Notes: a model not told the origin generated them from the letters alone. A stretch of DNA of 64,000 bases from Saccharofermentans sp. (GCA_016292215.1 JAEFBB010000005.1:24154-88153), one strand, 5' to 3'. Positions 17,024-25,374 are shown, counted from the stretch's first letter. Numbers and translations are program-made.

Positions 17024-18430
17024 ATGAGCGGAGTTTTCGGATGTTATGACATCAAGGGAAGTAAACAGGATGTAACGAGAGATACTTACTACGGTATTTT
17101 CTCCTTGCAGCACAGAGGACAGGAATCATGCGGTATCGCAGTTAACGACGATGGTTCTTTCCTGGTACATAAGGCTTCCGGTCTTGTTACCGATGTTTTC
17201 GATGAGGTTACTTTATCAGCACTTGCAGGAACATGTGCGATCGGACACACAAGAGGCGGCTCCCCCAGAGAGAACGGCACTGATGCCATCCAGCCTATCT
17301 CCATCAAGTCCCGCGTAGGCAATATCGCGCTTACTTCTGATTCGGTCATCATGAATGCCAACAAGATCAGAGACGGTCTTAAGGACCAGGGCGCTATCTT
17401 CCAGACAAATACAGATTCAGAGATCATCCTCTCACTGTTCTCGAGAAACAGGATCAGAACAGAGGACTGCGAGCACGCTATCCTTGAGACGATGAAAGAG
17501 ATCCACGGCGTATATGCCATGGTATTCATGACAGAAGACAAGCTCATCGGCGTCAGAGACCCCTACGGAATCAGACCTTTGATCCTCGGCAAGCTCGGCG
17601 ACAAGTATTACATCTCTTCCGAATCCTGCGCTCTTGACGCTATCGGCTGCGAGATCGTAAGAGACTTCCTGCCCGGTGAGATCATCACGATCTCCAAGGA
17701 CGGCATGAGCTCCATCCTTTACGACGAAGCAGTTGAGAAGAAGGACGCCAAGGTATGCGTTTTCGAGTACGTTTACGTTGCAAGACCTGACTCCGTTATC
17801 GATAAGATGTCCATCTTCGATTCAAGATACAGAGTAGGTATGGCCCTCGCGAAAGAGAGCCCTGCAGACGTTGATCTCGTCATCGGCGCACCTGACTCCG
17901 GTAACGCAGCAGCAGAAGGCTTCGCAGCAGGCATGGGCATCCGGTACGGCGCAGGACTTCTCAAGAACAGATATGTCGGCAGAACGTTCATCAAGAGCAC
18001 ACAGCAGCAGAGAGAACTCGCTGTAAGAATGAAGTTCGCTGCTCTTAAGACAGCCATCAAGGACAAGAAGATCGCCATCGTTGACGACTCACTTGTAAGA
18101 GGTACTACGACAAAGCACATCATCTCATTCTTAAGAGAGAATGGTGCATCTGAAGTACACGTAAGACTCGCTTCTCCGCCGGTTAAGTTCGGATGCTGCT
18201 ACGGCGTAAACGCTTCATCTGAGACAGAGCTTCCCGCAAGCACAAAGTCGATCGAAGAGATCCGCGAAATGATCGGCGCTGATTCACTCGCATATATCAG
18301 CCTCGAATCCTTGAGAGCTTCTCTCAACACCATTGATTGCGACGTTTGCTCCGCATGCTTCGACGGCAACTTCATTGCAGGCAAGCCTGAGGACGATGAA
18401 GAGAGCATTCATAAAGTGAAATATAATTAA
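17024..18430 (+). CDS. purF: Amidophosphoribosyltransferase with degenerate glutaminase site
   Basis: PurF makes phosphoribosylamine from PRPP and glutamine. The C-terminal transferase half is intact: VDDSLVRGTTTK binds PRPP, and CDVCSACF supplies Cys residues for the Fe-S cluster type. The N-terminal glutaminase half is altered. The protein starts MSGVFG where MCGVFG or a processed CGVFG is expected, so the nucleophile Cys is Ser. The RYST motif reads RGGS (IGHTRGGS). The oxyanion NGN of the HNGNLVN motif is replaced by SDSV. An in-frame TAA directly before the ATG excludes a longer start. Length (468) is normal. It may use free ammonia. Confidence 0.9.
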   Translation: MSGVFGCYDIKGSKQDVTRDTYYGIFSLQHRGQESCGIAVNDDGSFLVHKASGLVTDVFDEVTLSALAGTCAIGHTRGGSPRENGTDAIQPISIKSRVGNIALTSDSVIMNANKIRDGLKDQGAIFQTNTDSEIILSLFSRNRIRTEDCEHAILETMKEIHGVYAMVFMTEDKLIGVRDPYGIRPLILGKLGDKYYISSESCALDAIGCEIVRDFLPGEIITISKDGMSSILYDEAVEKKDAKVCVFEYVYVARPDSVIDKMSIFDSRYRVGMALAKESPADVDLVIGAPDSGNAAAEGFAAGMGIRYGAGLLKNRYVGRTFIKSTQQQRELAVRMKFAALKTAIKDKKIAIVDDSLVRGTTTKHIISFLRENGASEVHVRLASPPVKFGCCYGVNASSETELPASTKSIEEIREMIGADSLAYISLESLRASLNTIDCDVCSACFDGNFIAGKPEDDEESIHKVKYN

Positions 18431-18432
18431 TG

Positions 18433-18490
18433 TTTCGCGTGCTTGGGTCCTCCGCGCGAACGGAGTTCGCTTGTGCGGAAAAGCACGCTC
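18433..18490. repeat. Dispersed palindromic intergenic repeat, copy 1
   Basis: The purF-purN gap holds an imperfect hairpin: GCGTGCTT (18437-18444) pairs with AAGCACGC (18481-18488), and inside it TCCGC pairs with GCGGA and GCGAAC with GTTCGC. The reverse complement of 39851-39919 has the same order of blocks (TTTCGCG, TCCGCGC, GCTTGTGCGGAA, GCAC), so the two appear to be diverged copies of one element. Confidence 0.6.
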
Positions 18491-18539
18491 AACATAATTA
18501 TATTTCCGGCTATCGTAAAGATTACAGGAGACTACTTTA

Positions 18540-19160
18540 ATGAAGATTGCAGTATTTGTATCAGGTGGCGGAACAAATCTCCAGGCCATCATCGACAATA
18601 CCAAGGATGGTATCCTTAAGGATATTGAAATTGTTCTCGTGCTGTCATCTTCAAAGGATGCTTATGCTCTTGAGAGAGCAGCTGATAACGGCATTAAGTC
18701 CGTTGTTGTTTCCAAGAAAGATTATGATTCCATTGAAGCCTGGGACGAAGCAGTCGTTTCAGCTGTAGACGAATCCGGCGCAGAGCTTATCGTTCTTGCC
18801 GGATATCTGTCTTTGATGGGACCTAAGATCGTATCAAAGTATTCCAACCGCATCATCAATATCCATCCGGCGCTTATTCCTTCTTTCTGCGGAGCAGGCA
18901 TGTATGGCATCAGGCCTCACAAGGCTGCTCTTGCAAAGGGCGTTAAGGTATCAGGCGCTACGGTACACTTCGTAAACGAGAATTACGATGAAGGCCCGAT
19001 CCTTTTGCAGAAGGCTGTAGACGTATTGCCTGACGATACTCCGGAGACTTTGCAGAGAAGGATAATGGAGCAATGCGAGTGGAAGATCCTGCCGCAGGCC
19101 ATAAGGCTTATCGCAGACGGCAAAGTAGTAATTGAGAATAACATTTGCTACGTCAGATAA
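18540..19160 (+). CDS. purN: Phosphoribosylglycinamide formyltransferase
   Basis: PurN transfers a formyl group from 10-formyltetrahydrofolate to GAR. The 206-residue protein has GGGTNLQAIID near the start for substrate phosphate binding, the NIHPALIPSF segment with the catalytic His, and ATVHFVNENYDEGPILLQ with the conserved Asp. An AGGAG lies before the ATG. A palindromic repeat separates it from purF, so transcription may be partly independent. Length is normal. Confidence 0.95.
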   Translation: MKIAVFVSGGGTNLQAIIDNTKDGILKDIEIVLVLSSSKDAYALERAADNGIKSVVVSKKDYDSIEAWDEAVVSAVDESGAELIVLAGYLSLMGPKIVSKYSNRIINIHPALIPSFCGAGMYGIRPHKAALAKGVKVSGATVHFVNENYDEGPILLQKAVDVLPDDTPETLQRRIMEQCEWKILPQAIRLIADGKVVIENNICYVR

Positions 19161-19187
19161 TTCGTTATTAAAATTTGGAGGTGCCAT

Positions 19188-19901
19188 ATGATCACACAGA
19201 ACTTAAGCCAGATCCTTAAAGAGAACGCTTATCCCGGAAGAGGAATCGTTATCGGTAAGTCCGATGACGGCAAGTATGCAGTAACTGCTTACTTCATCAT
19301 GGGAAGAAGCGTTAACTCAAGAAACAGAGTATTTACTGCTACTGAAGACGGAATCAAGACAGAGGCTTTCGATCCTTCGCTTCTTACTGATCCGCACCTC
19401 ATCATTTATTCACCCGTAAGAGTCCTTGGCAACAAGACTATCGTTACAAACGGTGATCAGACAGACACTATCTATGAGCTCATGGACAAGCAGATGACTT
19501 TCGAGCAGTCCTTGAGAGGCAGAGAGTTCGAAGACGACGCTCCGAACTATACTCCGAGAATCTCCGGCATCATGCACGTTGAGAACGGCACATACAATTA
19601 CGCTATGTCCATCCTCAAGAGCGATGACGGCGATCCGGCTTCCTGCGAGCGTCACACATTCACATACACAAATCCCAAGGCGGGAATCGGCAGATTCATC
19701 CACACATACATGGGTGACGGCAGCCCGCTTCCTTCATTCGAAGGCGAGCCTGAGAAGGTTGAGCTCAAGGGTGATATCGACACATTCACAAACGAAGTCT
19801 GGACAAGCCTTAACGAAGACAACAAGGTCTCTCTCTTCGTACGCTACATCGACATCGCTACAGGCGCAGTAGAGACAAGAATCGTAAACAAGAACGTTTA
19901 A
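19188..19901 (+). CDS. purO: IMP cyclohydrolase, PurO type
   Basis: The 237-residue protein resembles the stand-alone IMP cyclohydrolase family first known from archaea (PurO), with the N-terminal PGRGIVIGKSDDGKYAVTAYFIMGRS segment split here as PGRGIVIGKS and AYFIMGRSVNSRNR. It closes FAICAR to IMP, the last purine step. Most bacteria use the C-terminal half of a bifunctional PurH instead. The next gene encodes the missing transformylase, so the pair replaces PurH. RBS GGAGG lies six bases before the ATG. Confidence 0.88.
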   Translation: MITQNLSQILKENAYPGRGIVIGKSDDGKYAVTAYFIMGRSVNSRNRVFTATEDGIKTEAFDPSLLTDPHLIIYSPVRVLGNKTIVTNGDQTDTIYELMDKQMTFEQSLRGREFEDDAPNYTPRISGIMHVENGTYNYAMSILKSDDGDPASCERHTFTYTNPKAGIGRFIHTYMGDGSPLPSFEGEPEKVELKGDIDTFTNEVWTSLNEDNKVSLFVRYIDIATGAVETRIVNKNV

Positions 19902-19925
19902 TTTTCGAAAATAAGGAGAATAACA

Positions 19926-21107
19926 ATGTCTAACGAGATGCAACTCAAGTACGGATGCAACCCTAACCAGAAGCCTTCCAGAATCTTCATGAAGGACGGC
20001 TCTGAACTTCCCATCGAAGTTCTTAACGGAAAGCCCGGTTATATCAACCTTTTGGACGCTTTCAACGGCTGGCAGCTTGTTAAGGAATTAAAGGAAGCAA
20101 CAGGTCTTCCCGCAGCAACTTCTTTCAAGCACGTTTCACCTGCAGGCGCTGCAGTAGGCAAGCCCCTTTCTGAGACAGAAGCAAAGATCTACTTCGTAGA
20201 CGATCTTGGTGATCTTTCTCCCATCGCTTGCGCTTACGCAAGAGCAAGAGGCGCTGACAGAATGTCTTCTTACGGTGACTTCACAGCACTTTCTGATACA
20301 TGCGACGCCATCACAGCTACAATGCTCGCAAGAGAAGTATCTGACGGCATCATCGCTCCCGATTACACACCCGAAGCTCTCGAGATCCTTAAGACAAAGA
20401 GAAAGGGCACATATAACGTAATCAAGATCGACGCTTCTTATAAGCCCGCTCCGATCGAGACAAAGGATGTCTTCGGCGTTACTTTCGAGCAGGGAAGAAA
20501 CGAGTTCGAGATCAACCACGCTCTCCTCGACAATATCGTTACAGATAACAAGGACATCCCTGAGGATAAGAAGATCGACCTCCTGATCTCTCTCATCACA
20601 CTTAAGTACACACAGTCCAACTCCGTCTGCTACGTTAAGGACGGTCAGGCAATCGGTATCGGCGCAGGCCAGCAGTCCAGAATCCACTGCACAAGACTCG
20701 CAGGCAACAAGGCTGACAACTGGTGGCTCAGACAGAGCCCTCAGGTATTGGGGCTCCAGTTCGTTGACGACATCCGCCGTCCCGACAGAGACAACGCTAT
20801 CGACGTTTACATCTCTGACGAGTATGAGGACGTTCTCGCAGAAGGCACATGGCAGAACATCTTCAAGGTAAAGCCTGAAGTATTCACAAGAGAAGAGAAG
20901 AAGGCTTGGCTTGCTAAGAACGACAACGTTGCACTCGGCTCTGATGCTTTCTTCCCCTTCGGTGACAACATCGAGCGTGCTCACAAGAGCGGCGTTAAGT
21001 ACATCGCAGAACCCGGCGGATCCATCCGTGACGATCATGTCATCATGACATGCAACAAGTACGGCATCGCAATGGCGTTCACTGGAATGAGACTGTTCCA
21101 CCATTAA
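19926..21107 (+). CDS. Stand-alone AICAR transformylase (PurH transformylase-domain protein)
   Basis: The 393-residue protein corresponds to the AICAR formyltransferase domain of PurH. It has the TSFKHVSPAGAAVG motif with the catalytic Lys-His, SDGIIAPDY, and a C-terminal FGDNIERAHKSGVKYIAEPGG split here as FPFGDNIERA and YIAEPGGSIRDDHV. It converts AICAR to FAICAR. The IMP cyclohydrolase domain that normally precedes it in PurH is missing and is supplied by the PurO-type gene 24 bases upstream. A long hairpin follows. Confidence 0.92.
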   Translation: MSNEMQLKYGCNPNQKPSRIFMKDGSELPIEVLNGKPGYINLLDAFNGWQLVKELKEATGLPAATSFKHVSPAGAAVGKPLSETEAKIYFVDDLGDLSPIACAYARARGADRMSSYGDFTALSDTCDAITATMLAREVSDGIIAPDYTPEALEILKTKRKGTYNVIKIDASYKPAPIETKDVFGVTFEQGRNEFEINHALLDNIVTDNKDIPEDKKIDLLISLITLKYTQSNSVCYVKDGQAIGIGAGQQSRIHCTRLAGNKADNWWLRQSPQVLGLQFVDDIRRPDRDNAIDVYISDEYEDVLAEGTWQNIFKVKPEVFTREEKKAWLAKNDNVALGSDAFFPFGDNIERAHKSGVKYIAEPGGSIRDDHVIMTCNKYGIAMAFTGMRLFHH

Positions 21108-21119
21108 TAAAGTTTACTA

Positions 21120-21160
21120 ACACCTCCGACGGCATCAGGCCTTCGGAGGTGTATTGTTTG
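21120..21160 (+). terminator. Hairpin terminator after the purine genes
   Basis: A ten-base-pair stem (21120-21129 with 21143-21152) has a 13-base loop and is followed by ATTGTTTG, a weak T tract. It probably ends the purine transcript. Confidence 0.7.
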
Positions 21161-21186
21161 TATACATATGAAAAGGGAGAAAAGTT

Positions 21187-21825
21187 ATGGAAGAAGAAAA
21201 CAAGATTACTGAAGCGACCGCAAATACCGAAGCAGCTGCTGAGCTTCCGGCACCCGAGGCAGTCACCGAACAGGCTCCTGCTACAGAGCCCGAAAAGGTA
21301 GTTGAAGCAGAGAAAGCTCCCGCAAAGGAGCCCGAAAAGGTTGTTGAAGCAGAGAAAGCTCCCGCAAAGGAGCCTGTCAAAAAAGCAGAGGCCAATAAGA
21401 CCAAAGGCGGAAAGTATGATGATTACACTGACCACGATCTCCTGGTCGAGCTGATCAAGCAGCAGAAGAAGTCTGCGAAAAGAACAGGACTTGTGGCTAT
21501 TGCAATGGGCGCTATCGCTCTGGTATTTATCGTCTCAGCTGCGTTGATCGTACCTAGGGTCGTTTCCACTTTAGCAACTGCGGAAGATACTCTTGATGAA
21601 GCATCTGATCTTATCAATGACTTAAAAGGCTCGCTCGACGGCATGAACGGCATGATCAATAACGTCGACACAGTCCTTTCCGACAATACGGATGCTTTGT
21701 CCCAGGCAGTCACGAAAATAAGCAGTATCGACGTTAACGGCCTTAACCAGTCGATCAATGAGCTTAACGAGGCGGTCTCTAATTTGAACAAAGCTGTCAA
21801 CAGAGCCACCGCGCCCCAGGCGTAA
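21187..21825 (+). CDS. Single-pass membrane protein with Glu/Lys/Pro-rich N-terminus and coiled coil
   Basis: I do not recognise a family for this 212-residue protein. Residues 1-75 are Glu/Ala/Pro/Lys-rich and contain two copies of EPEKVVEAEKAPAK. A short acidic block (YDDYTDHDLLVELIKQQKK) precedes one membrane helix (about residues 100-122). The rest is a predicted coiled coil with regular Leu/Ile/Val spacing and Asn-rich heptads. The topology suggests a cytoplasmic low-complexity head and an external coiled coil. RBS GGGAG precedes the ATG. It stands alone between the purine terminator and tRNA-Thr. Confidence 0.75.
   Translation: MEEENKITEATANTEAAAELPAPEAVTEQAPATEPEKVVEAEKAPAKEPEKVVEAEKAPAKEPVKKAEANKTKGGKYDDYTDHDLLVELIKQQKKSAKRTGLVAIAMGAIALVFIVSAALIVPRVVSTLATAEDTLDEASDLINDLKGSLDGMNGMINNVDTVLSDNTDALSQAVTKISSIDVNGLNQSINELNEAVSNLNKAVNRATAPQA
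21286..21369 (+). repeat. Two tandem 42-bp repeats inside the coiled-coil protein gene
   Basis: 21286-21327 and 21328-21369 are almost identical and encode EPEKVVEAEKAPAK twice. A partial third unit (EPVKKAEANK) follows. Confidence 0.9.
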
Positions 21826-21902
21826 CCCGCCGGTTATTTCCTCGAGACCAAAAATAAAACAAACCTTTGTATGGGTTAAAGCAACTCGACCAAAATTATA
21901 AC

Positions 21903-21956
21903 AACCCCCGTATGAGTTAATTGCCGCAGGCAATTACTGTCTGAAATACGGGGGTT
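21903..21956 (-). terminator. Terminator downstream of tRNA-Thr
   Basis: An 11-base-pair stem (AACCCCCGTAT at 21903-21913 with 21946-21956) encloses a second hairpin (AATTGCC/GGCAATT). On the minus strand it is followed by a T-rich stretch and lies 11 bases beyond the tRNA 3' end. It could also stop + strand transcription from the preceding gene. Confidence 0.75.
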
Positions 21957-21967
21957 GGTTATTATTT

Positions 21968-22042
21968 TGGAGCCAAAGGCGGGAATCGAACCCGCGACCT
22001 ATTCATTACGAGTGAATTGCTCTACCCCTGAGCCACTTTGGC
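21968..22042 (-). tRNA. tRNA-Thr (anticodon CGT)
   Basis: The minus strand reads as a full cloverleaf: acceptor GCCAAAG/CTTTGGC, D arm, anticodon loop CTCGTAA with anticodon CGT, T loop TTCGATT, discriminator T and encoded CCA. Confidence 0.95.
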
Positions 22043-22052
22043 GTGCCCTAAA

Positions 22053-22081
22053 AATATACCCATTTGGTACCTAAGTGTCAA
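22053..22081 (-). promoter_or_regulatory. Consensus promoter of tRNA-Thr
   Basis: On the minus strand a perfect TTGACA (22076-22081) is 17 bases from TATATT (22053-22058), ending 10 bases before the tRNA. Confidence 0.88.
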
Positions 22082-22104
22082 GGTGGAGTGGTTTTTGTGT
22101 TGGC

Positions 22105-22220
22105 CGTGCGTCAAACGTGCGTAAAATGAGCCCAATCACGCACGGATTTGCGCAAATAGTGCCAAACTAGCGTGAAACTGTGCGTAAATACACCATTTTC
22201 GCGCACGAATTGCGCACTCT
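22105..22220. repeat. Cluster of GTGCGTAAA-like half-sites
   Basis: The gap between tRNA-Thr and the solute-binding lipoprotein gene holds about eight related short words on both strands: CGTGCGTCAAA (22105), CGTGCGTAAAA (22116), CACGCACG (22137), TTGCGCAAAT (22148), GTGCCAAAC (22159), GCGTGAAAC (22170), GTGCGTAAAT (22180) and CGCGCACGAATTGCGCAC (22200). No open frame or tRNA explains them. They could be repeated operator sites, but that is inference. Confidence 0.45.
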
Positions 22221-22256
22221 GTTACCGTGGCATTTTTAAATTATTTTTATTAAGAA

Positions 22257-22265
22257 TGATATAAT
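22257..22265 (+). promoter_or_regulatory. Extended -10 promoter of the solute-binding lipoprotein gene
   Basis: TG-A-TATAAT is an extended -10 with no recognisable -35. It lies 22 bases before the ATG, just downstream of the half-site cluster. Confidence 0.6.
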
Positions 22266-22287
22266 CATTTTATCGGAGGATTAATAG

Positions 22288-23667
22288 ATGCAGGCCCTCA
22301 GCAATTGGAAGAAAATAACCGGCATTTTGTTGTGCGCGTCTTTGACGGGCGTGCTCTTTTCGGCCTGCAAAAAGGGTGATGACACTTTTCCTTCGATCGA
22401 TTACGAAGCTGAACCCTCCGGACAGTCCGAGGTGTCTGAAGAGACGCACGTATCATCTCCCGGAAACGAGATCCGCGAGCTTACTGTGGCACTTCCTTAT
22501 TCAGATGAGACCATAAGTTGCCTTGCTTCCATGTTCTATTGCAAGAATAACGGCATTTGGGACAGCACCGAGACAGGCCTTACGGTAGATATCGATTATC
22601 TTTCATCTGTTGCTACTAATTACGTTATAGTCAACGAGGGCTGCGAGAGTACCGGTGCTTCTCTGGAGACCGTCAGGTCATGGAAGAATAATGCTCCCGA
22701 TCTTTTCCTTGCCCAGGACAGCGAGGCTGTGTGGAAGGACGGCAAGGCGGCAGAGCTTAATGCTTATCTTTCTGATAACGCTTATCTCAACAGCCAGCAG
22801 ATCTATGCCGGAGCTCTGTCATGTGATTCGGATAACGGAGTTTTTTATGCACTTCCGCATTTCTGTTCGGCTGAGATCCTTATGGGCAGCTATGAGTTTA
22901 TTCCCACGGACGGCGGAAAGCTTCAGACTAAGAACACCACTGAAGATCTGAGAGAATATCTTGAGCAGATCAGGGAAGAGTATTCTTCATGTGCAGGTTT
23001 TGCATTAGCTTATGAGCTGATCCCTTATCTGGGCGCGGCATTTAATGACGATGTGCCTGCGTCTTATATGCTTTACGACGAGTATTCCAAAAACCGCGAA
23101 AAGGCTGCGGGTATTATCGATGACGCTACTGATTACGTCAGAGACTTCTACGATGATTCGCTGGCACATGACCAGATAGGCGGCGCGGATCCTGTTTATT
23201 CCAGAACGGCTGCTCTTTGGGCAGATTCTTCTGCAAATGTGAGGGCATGGTCAGAGTACTATCCTAACGGCCTTTATCTTTTGCATCTGCCTTGTAACGA
23301 TGCTTCCAATGCAGGTGTTCCTTACATAAGCACATATTCTTTGTGTGTATCGAAAAGTTCTGCAGAAAAGGAGTTTGCTTCTGAGTTTGCGGCATTTATC
23401 TCATATGATCCTGATGCCCAGCTCCTTTTGTACAGGCTTGAGGATATGAGCGGACTTATGCCTCTTGCGAGAAATGAGGCTGTATGGGACCTGATCTCCG
23501 AAGATGAGCTTTTCGGGCATATGGCATCAGACTTCAGGCAGACCATGGATAATGCGGTATATTGCCCGGCTTCTTATGATAATCCGGTGTACATGAACAC
23601 CAATGAATATTTGGCAGAGTTTGTTAAGGGAAACGATGAGTTTGATCCGGAGAAATGCTATGGCTGA
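22288..23667 (+). CDS. Extracellular solute-binding lipoprotein (ABC family 1-like)
   Basis: The 459-residue protein has a lipoprotein signal with lipobox LFSAC (Cys about residue 27) and a fold-like pattern of an ABC sugar-type binding protein: ITVALPYSDET-like first strand, WKNNAPDLFLAQDSEAVWKDGK split as NNAPDLFLAQ and AVWKDGKAAELNAYL, and a late SYEFIPTDGG. No permease or ATPase gene is adjacent, so it is an orphan. Its ligand is unknown. TCGGAGG precedes the ATG. The stop overlaps the next gene by eight bases. Confidence 0.75.
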   Translation: MQALSNWKKITGILLCASLTGVLFSACKKGDDTFPSIDYEAEPSGQSEVSEETHVSSPGNEIRELTVALPYSDETISCLASMFYCKNNGIWDSTETGLTVDIDYLSSVATNYVIVNEGCESTGASLETVRSWKNNAPDLFLAQDSEAVWKDGKAAELNAYLSDNAYLNSQQIYAGALSCDSDNGVFYALPHFCSAEILMGSYEFIPTDGGKLQTKNTTEDLREYLEQIREEYSSCAGFALAYELIPYLGAAFNDDVPASYMLYDEYSKNREKAAGIIDDATDYVRDFYDDSLAHDQIGGADPVYSRTAALWADSSANVRAWSEYYPNGLYLLHLPCNDASNAGVPYISTYSLCVSKSSAEKEFASEFAAFISYDPDAQLLLYRLEDMSGLMPLARNEAVWDLISEDELFGHMASDFRQTMDNAVYCPASYDNPVYMNTNEYLAEFVKGNDEFDPEKCYG

Positions 23668-24742
23668 CAAGATCGATCTTCGCAAGATTCATATCGGTGA
23701 CAGCTCCGAGCTTCGCAAGAGGGGCCTGATGGAAGGTACCATCAAGTACATTGAAGACGACATCAGATCACTCGGTACGGGAAGCCAGGGAGAGGCAATG
23801 CTCGCCATCAAGGGCGGTGTCATCTATGCTTTCATCAAGCTGTTCAGACCTGACAGAAAGATGTGCAGAGCTCATATCGAGTTCGTCTTTACGAGCGACG
23901 CGAATGCCGATACACAGAGCGGTGTCGTTGATGAGGTCTTAAGATACTGTTTCCTCACTGAGTACTATCACAAGGTAACGGTCATCTGCAATCATGGCAA
24001 CGAAGGCCTCGAGCGCATCCTGACAGGCGCAGGATTCCTTCAGGAAGCTGTCTTAAGGGATGAGGTCAGGGGAAAGAACGGGTTCGAAGATGCAGGCCTT
24101 TATGCGATGCTTTCTTATGAGTACCCGAAATACAACATCTGCTTTGTGCCGTTTGAGCGCGGAGTCGCTATGGTAAGCGGCGGTAAGGACTTCATTGATT
24201 CAGTAAAGCTTTTCCACTATGGTCAGAAGACAGAGGATCCGTTTGCTGATAATATCGCAGGTGCTTTGGGCCTTTTGGACGGCAACGGCGGACTTAAGCG
24301 CAACGATGACGGCATTTATAACCTTGACGAAGACCAGCTTAAATATCTGCCGGATGAGCTTGCCAAGGCTTACACTGAGCTAAGAGAATATTTCGACAGC
24401 ATGAGAGCCGGCTTTGATATCAATGTCAGCTTCAGCATCGGAACGCCATTCCAGAAGAAGGTATGGAATGCTCTTAATACGATCCCATACGGCGGCACGG
24501 CAAGCTACGAGGACATCGCTCTTATTCTTACTGACGGCAATATCAAAGAAGCCAGGAAGATCACCAGAGCCGTGGGCAGTGCCTGCTCAGATAACCCGGT
24601 AGCCGTAGTCGTACCCTGTCACCGCGTAATCGGTAAGGACGGCAGCATTGTAGGCTATTCCGCCGGTATCGATATAAAAGACTATCTGCTCTTGCATGAG
24701 AGCTTTACGGCGGTAACACCGCTTATATCCAAGGAGGGATAA
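23660..24742 (+). CDS. Fusion of an acetyltransferase-like domain with O6-methylguanine-DNA methyltransferase
   Basis: The C-terminal domain (about residues 258-350) is a complete DNA repair methyltransferase: GTPFQKKVWNALNTIPYG, TRAVGSACSDNP and the active-site PCHRVIG, whose Cys accepts the alkyl group. The first 150 residues look like a GNAT acetyltransferase (KIHIGDSSELRKRG, HIEFVF, GNEGLERILTGAGF, with the FL..A.L pattern), followed by a linker to about residue 250. The ATG at 23660 is preferred to an upstream in-frame ATG at 23603, which would sit far inside the previous gene. Joining an N-terminal GNAT domain to Ogt is unusual; the first domain's acceptor is unknown. Confidence 0.82.
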   Translation: MADKIDLRKIHIGDSSELRKRGLMEGTIKYIEDDIRSLGTGSQGEAMLAIKGGVIYAFIKLFRPDRKMCRAHIEFVFTSDANADTQSGVVDEVLRYCFLTEYYHKVTVICNHGNEGLERILTGAGFLQEAVLRDEVRGKNGFEDAGLYAMLSYEYPKYNICFVPFERGVAMVSGGKDFIDSVKLFHYGQKTEDPFADNIAGALGLLDGNGGLKRNDDGIYNLDEDQLKYLPDELAKAYTELREYFDSMRAGFDINVSFSIGTPFQKKVWNALNTIPYGGTASYEDIALILTDGNIKEARKITRAVGSACSDNPVAVVVPCHRVIGKDGSIVGYSAGIDIKDYLLLHESFTAVTPLISKEG

Positions 24743-24744
24743 TT

Positions 24745-25374
24745 ATGGCAAAACACGATAAGATCGATGTCGGGGTATCCACGATCCTTAACCCCGTACC
24801 TGTTGTTATGGTATCTTCCGCAGGCAAGGAGCCTGAGACTGAGTTCGGGCGCCCGAATATCATGACGGCCGCTTGGGCAGGCACCATCAATTCCGAGCCG
24901 CCCATGCTCTCTGTCAGCATCCGTAAATCAAGACACACCCATAAGCTCATCACCGAGACGGGCGAGTTTGTCGTAAACCTCGTATCCAAGTCTTTGTGCA
25001 AGGCCTGTGATTACTGCGGCGTAAGAGGCGGCGAAAAGGAAGACAAGTTCAAGTCCTGCTCTCTGACACCCGTTAAGGCTGAAGGCCTGGAATATGCTTA
25101 TGCCATCAAGGAAGCTCCGGTATCCATATCATGCGTTGTTAAGAGCGTTCAGGAACTGGGCTCTCACGATATGTTCATCGCCGAGATCAAGGCTGTAACG
25201 GCTGATTCTTATCTCCTCGACGACAACGGCAAGCTCTGTCTGGAGAATGCAAGGCTTGTAGCTTACAACCACGGAGAGTACTATCTCTTAGGCGAGAAAC
25301 TTGGCTTTTTCGGTTATTCCGTAGCACCGGAAGATATCATCAGGAAAAGAATGGGCAAGGATAAGAAGAAATGA
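24745..25374 (+). CDS. Flavin reductase family protein
   Basis: The 209-residue protein has the FMN-binding split-barrel pattern of flavoredoxins: PVVMVSSAG near the start, NIMTAAWAGTINSEPPMLSVSIR split here as NIMTAAWAGTINSEPP and LSVSIRKSRHTHKLI, then ETGEFVVNL. Such proteins bind FMN and reduce it or pass electrons. It starts two bases after the GNAT-Ogt stop, with AAGGAGGG before its ATG, and overlaps the NUDIX gene by four bases (ATGA). The physiological partner is unknown. Confidence 0.88.
   Translation: MAKHDKIDVGVSTILNPVPVVMVSSAGKEPETEFGRPNIMTAAWAGTINSEPPMLSVSIRKSRHTHKLITETGEFVVNLVSKSLCKACDYCGVRGGEKEDKFKSCSLTPVKAEGLEYAYAIKEAPVSISCVVKSVQELGSHDMFIAEIKAVTADSYLLDDNGKLCLENARLVAYNHGEYYLLGEKLGFFGYSVAPEDIIRKRMGKDKKK

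Noticed and set aside
20136..21104. 322-residue open frame on the minus strand opposite the AICAR transformylase gene
   Set aside because: It mirrors a strongly conserved gene, has Cys/Ser/Val-rich shadow composition and no ribosome binding site.
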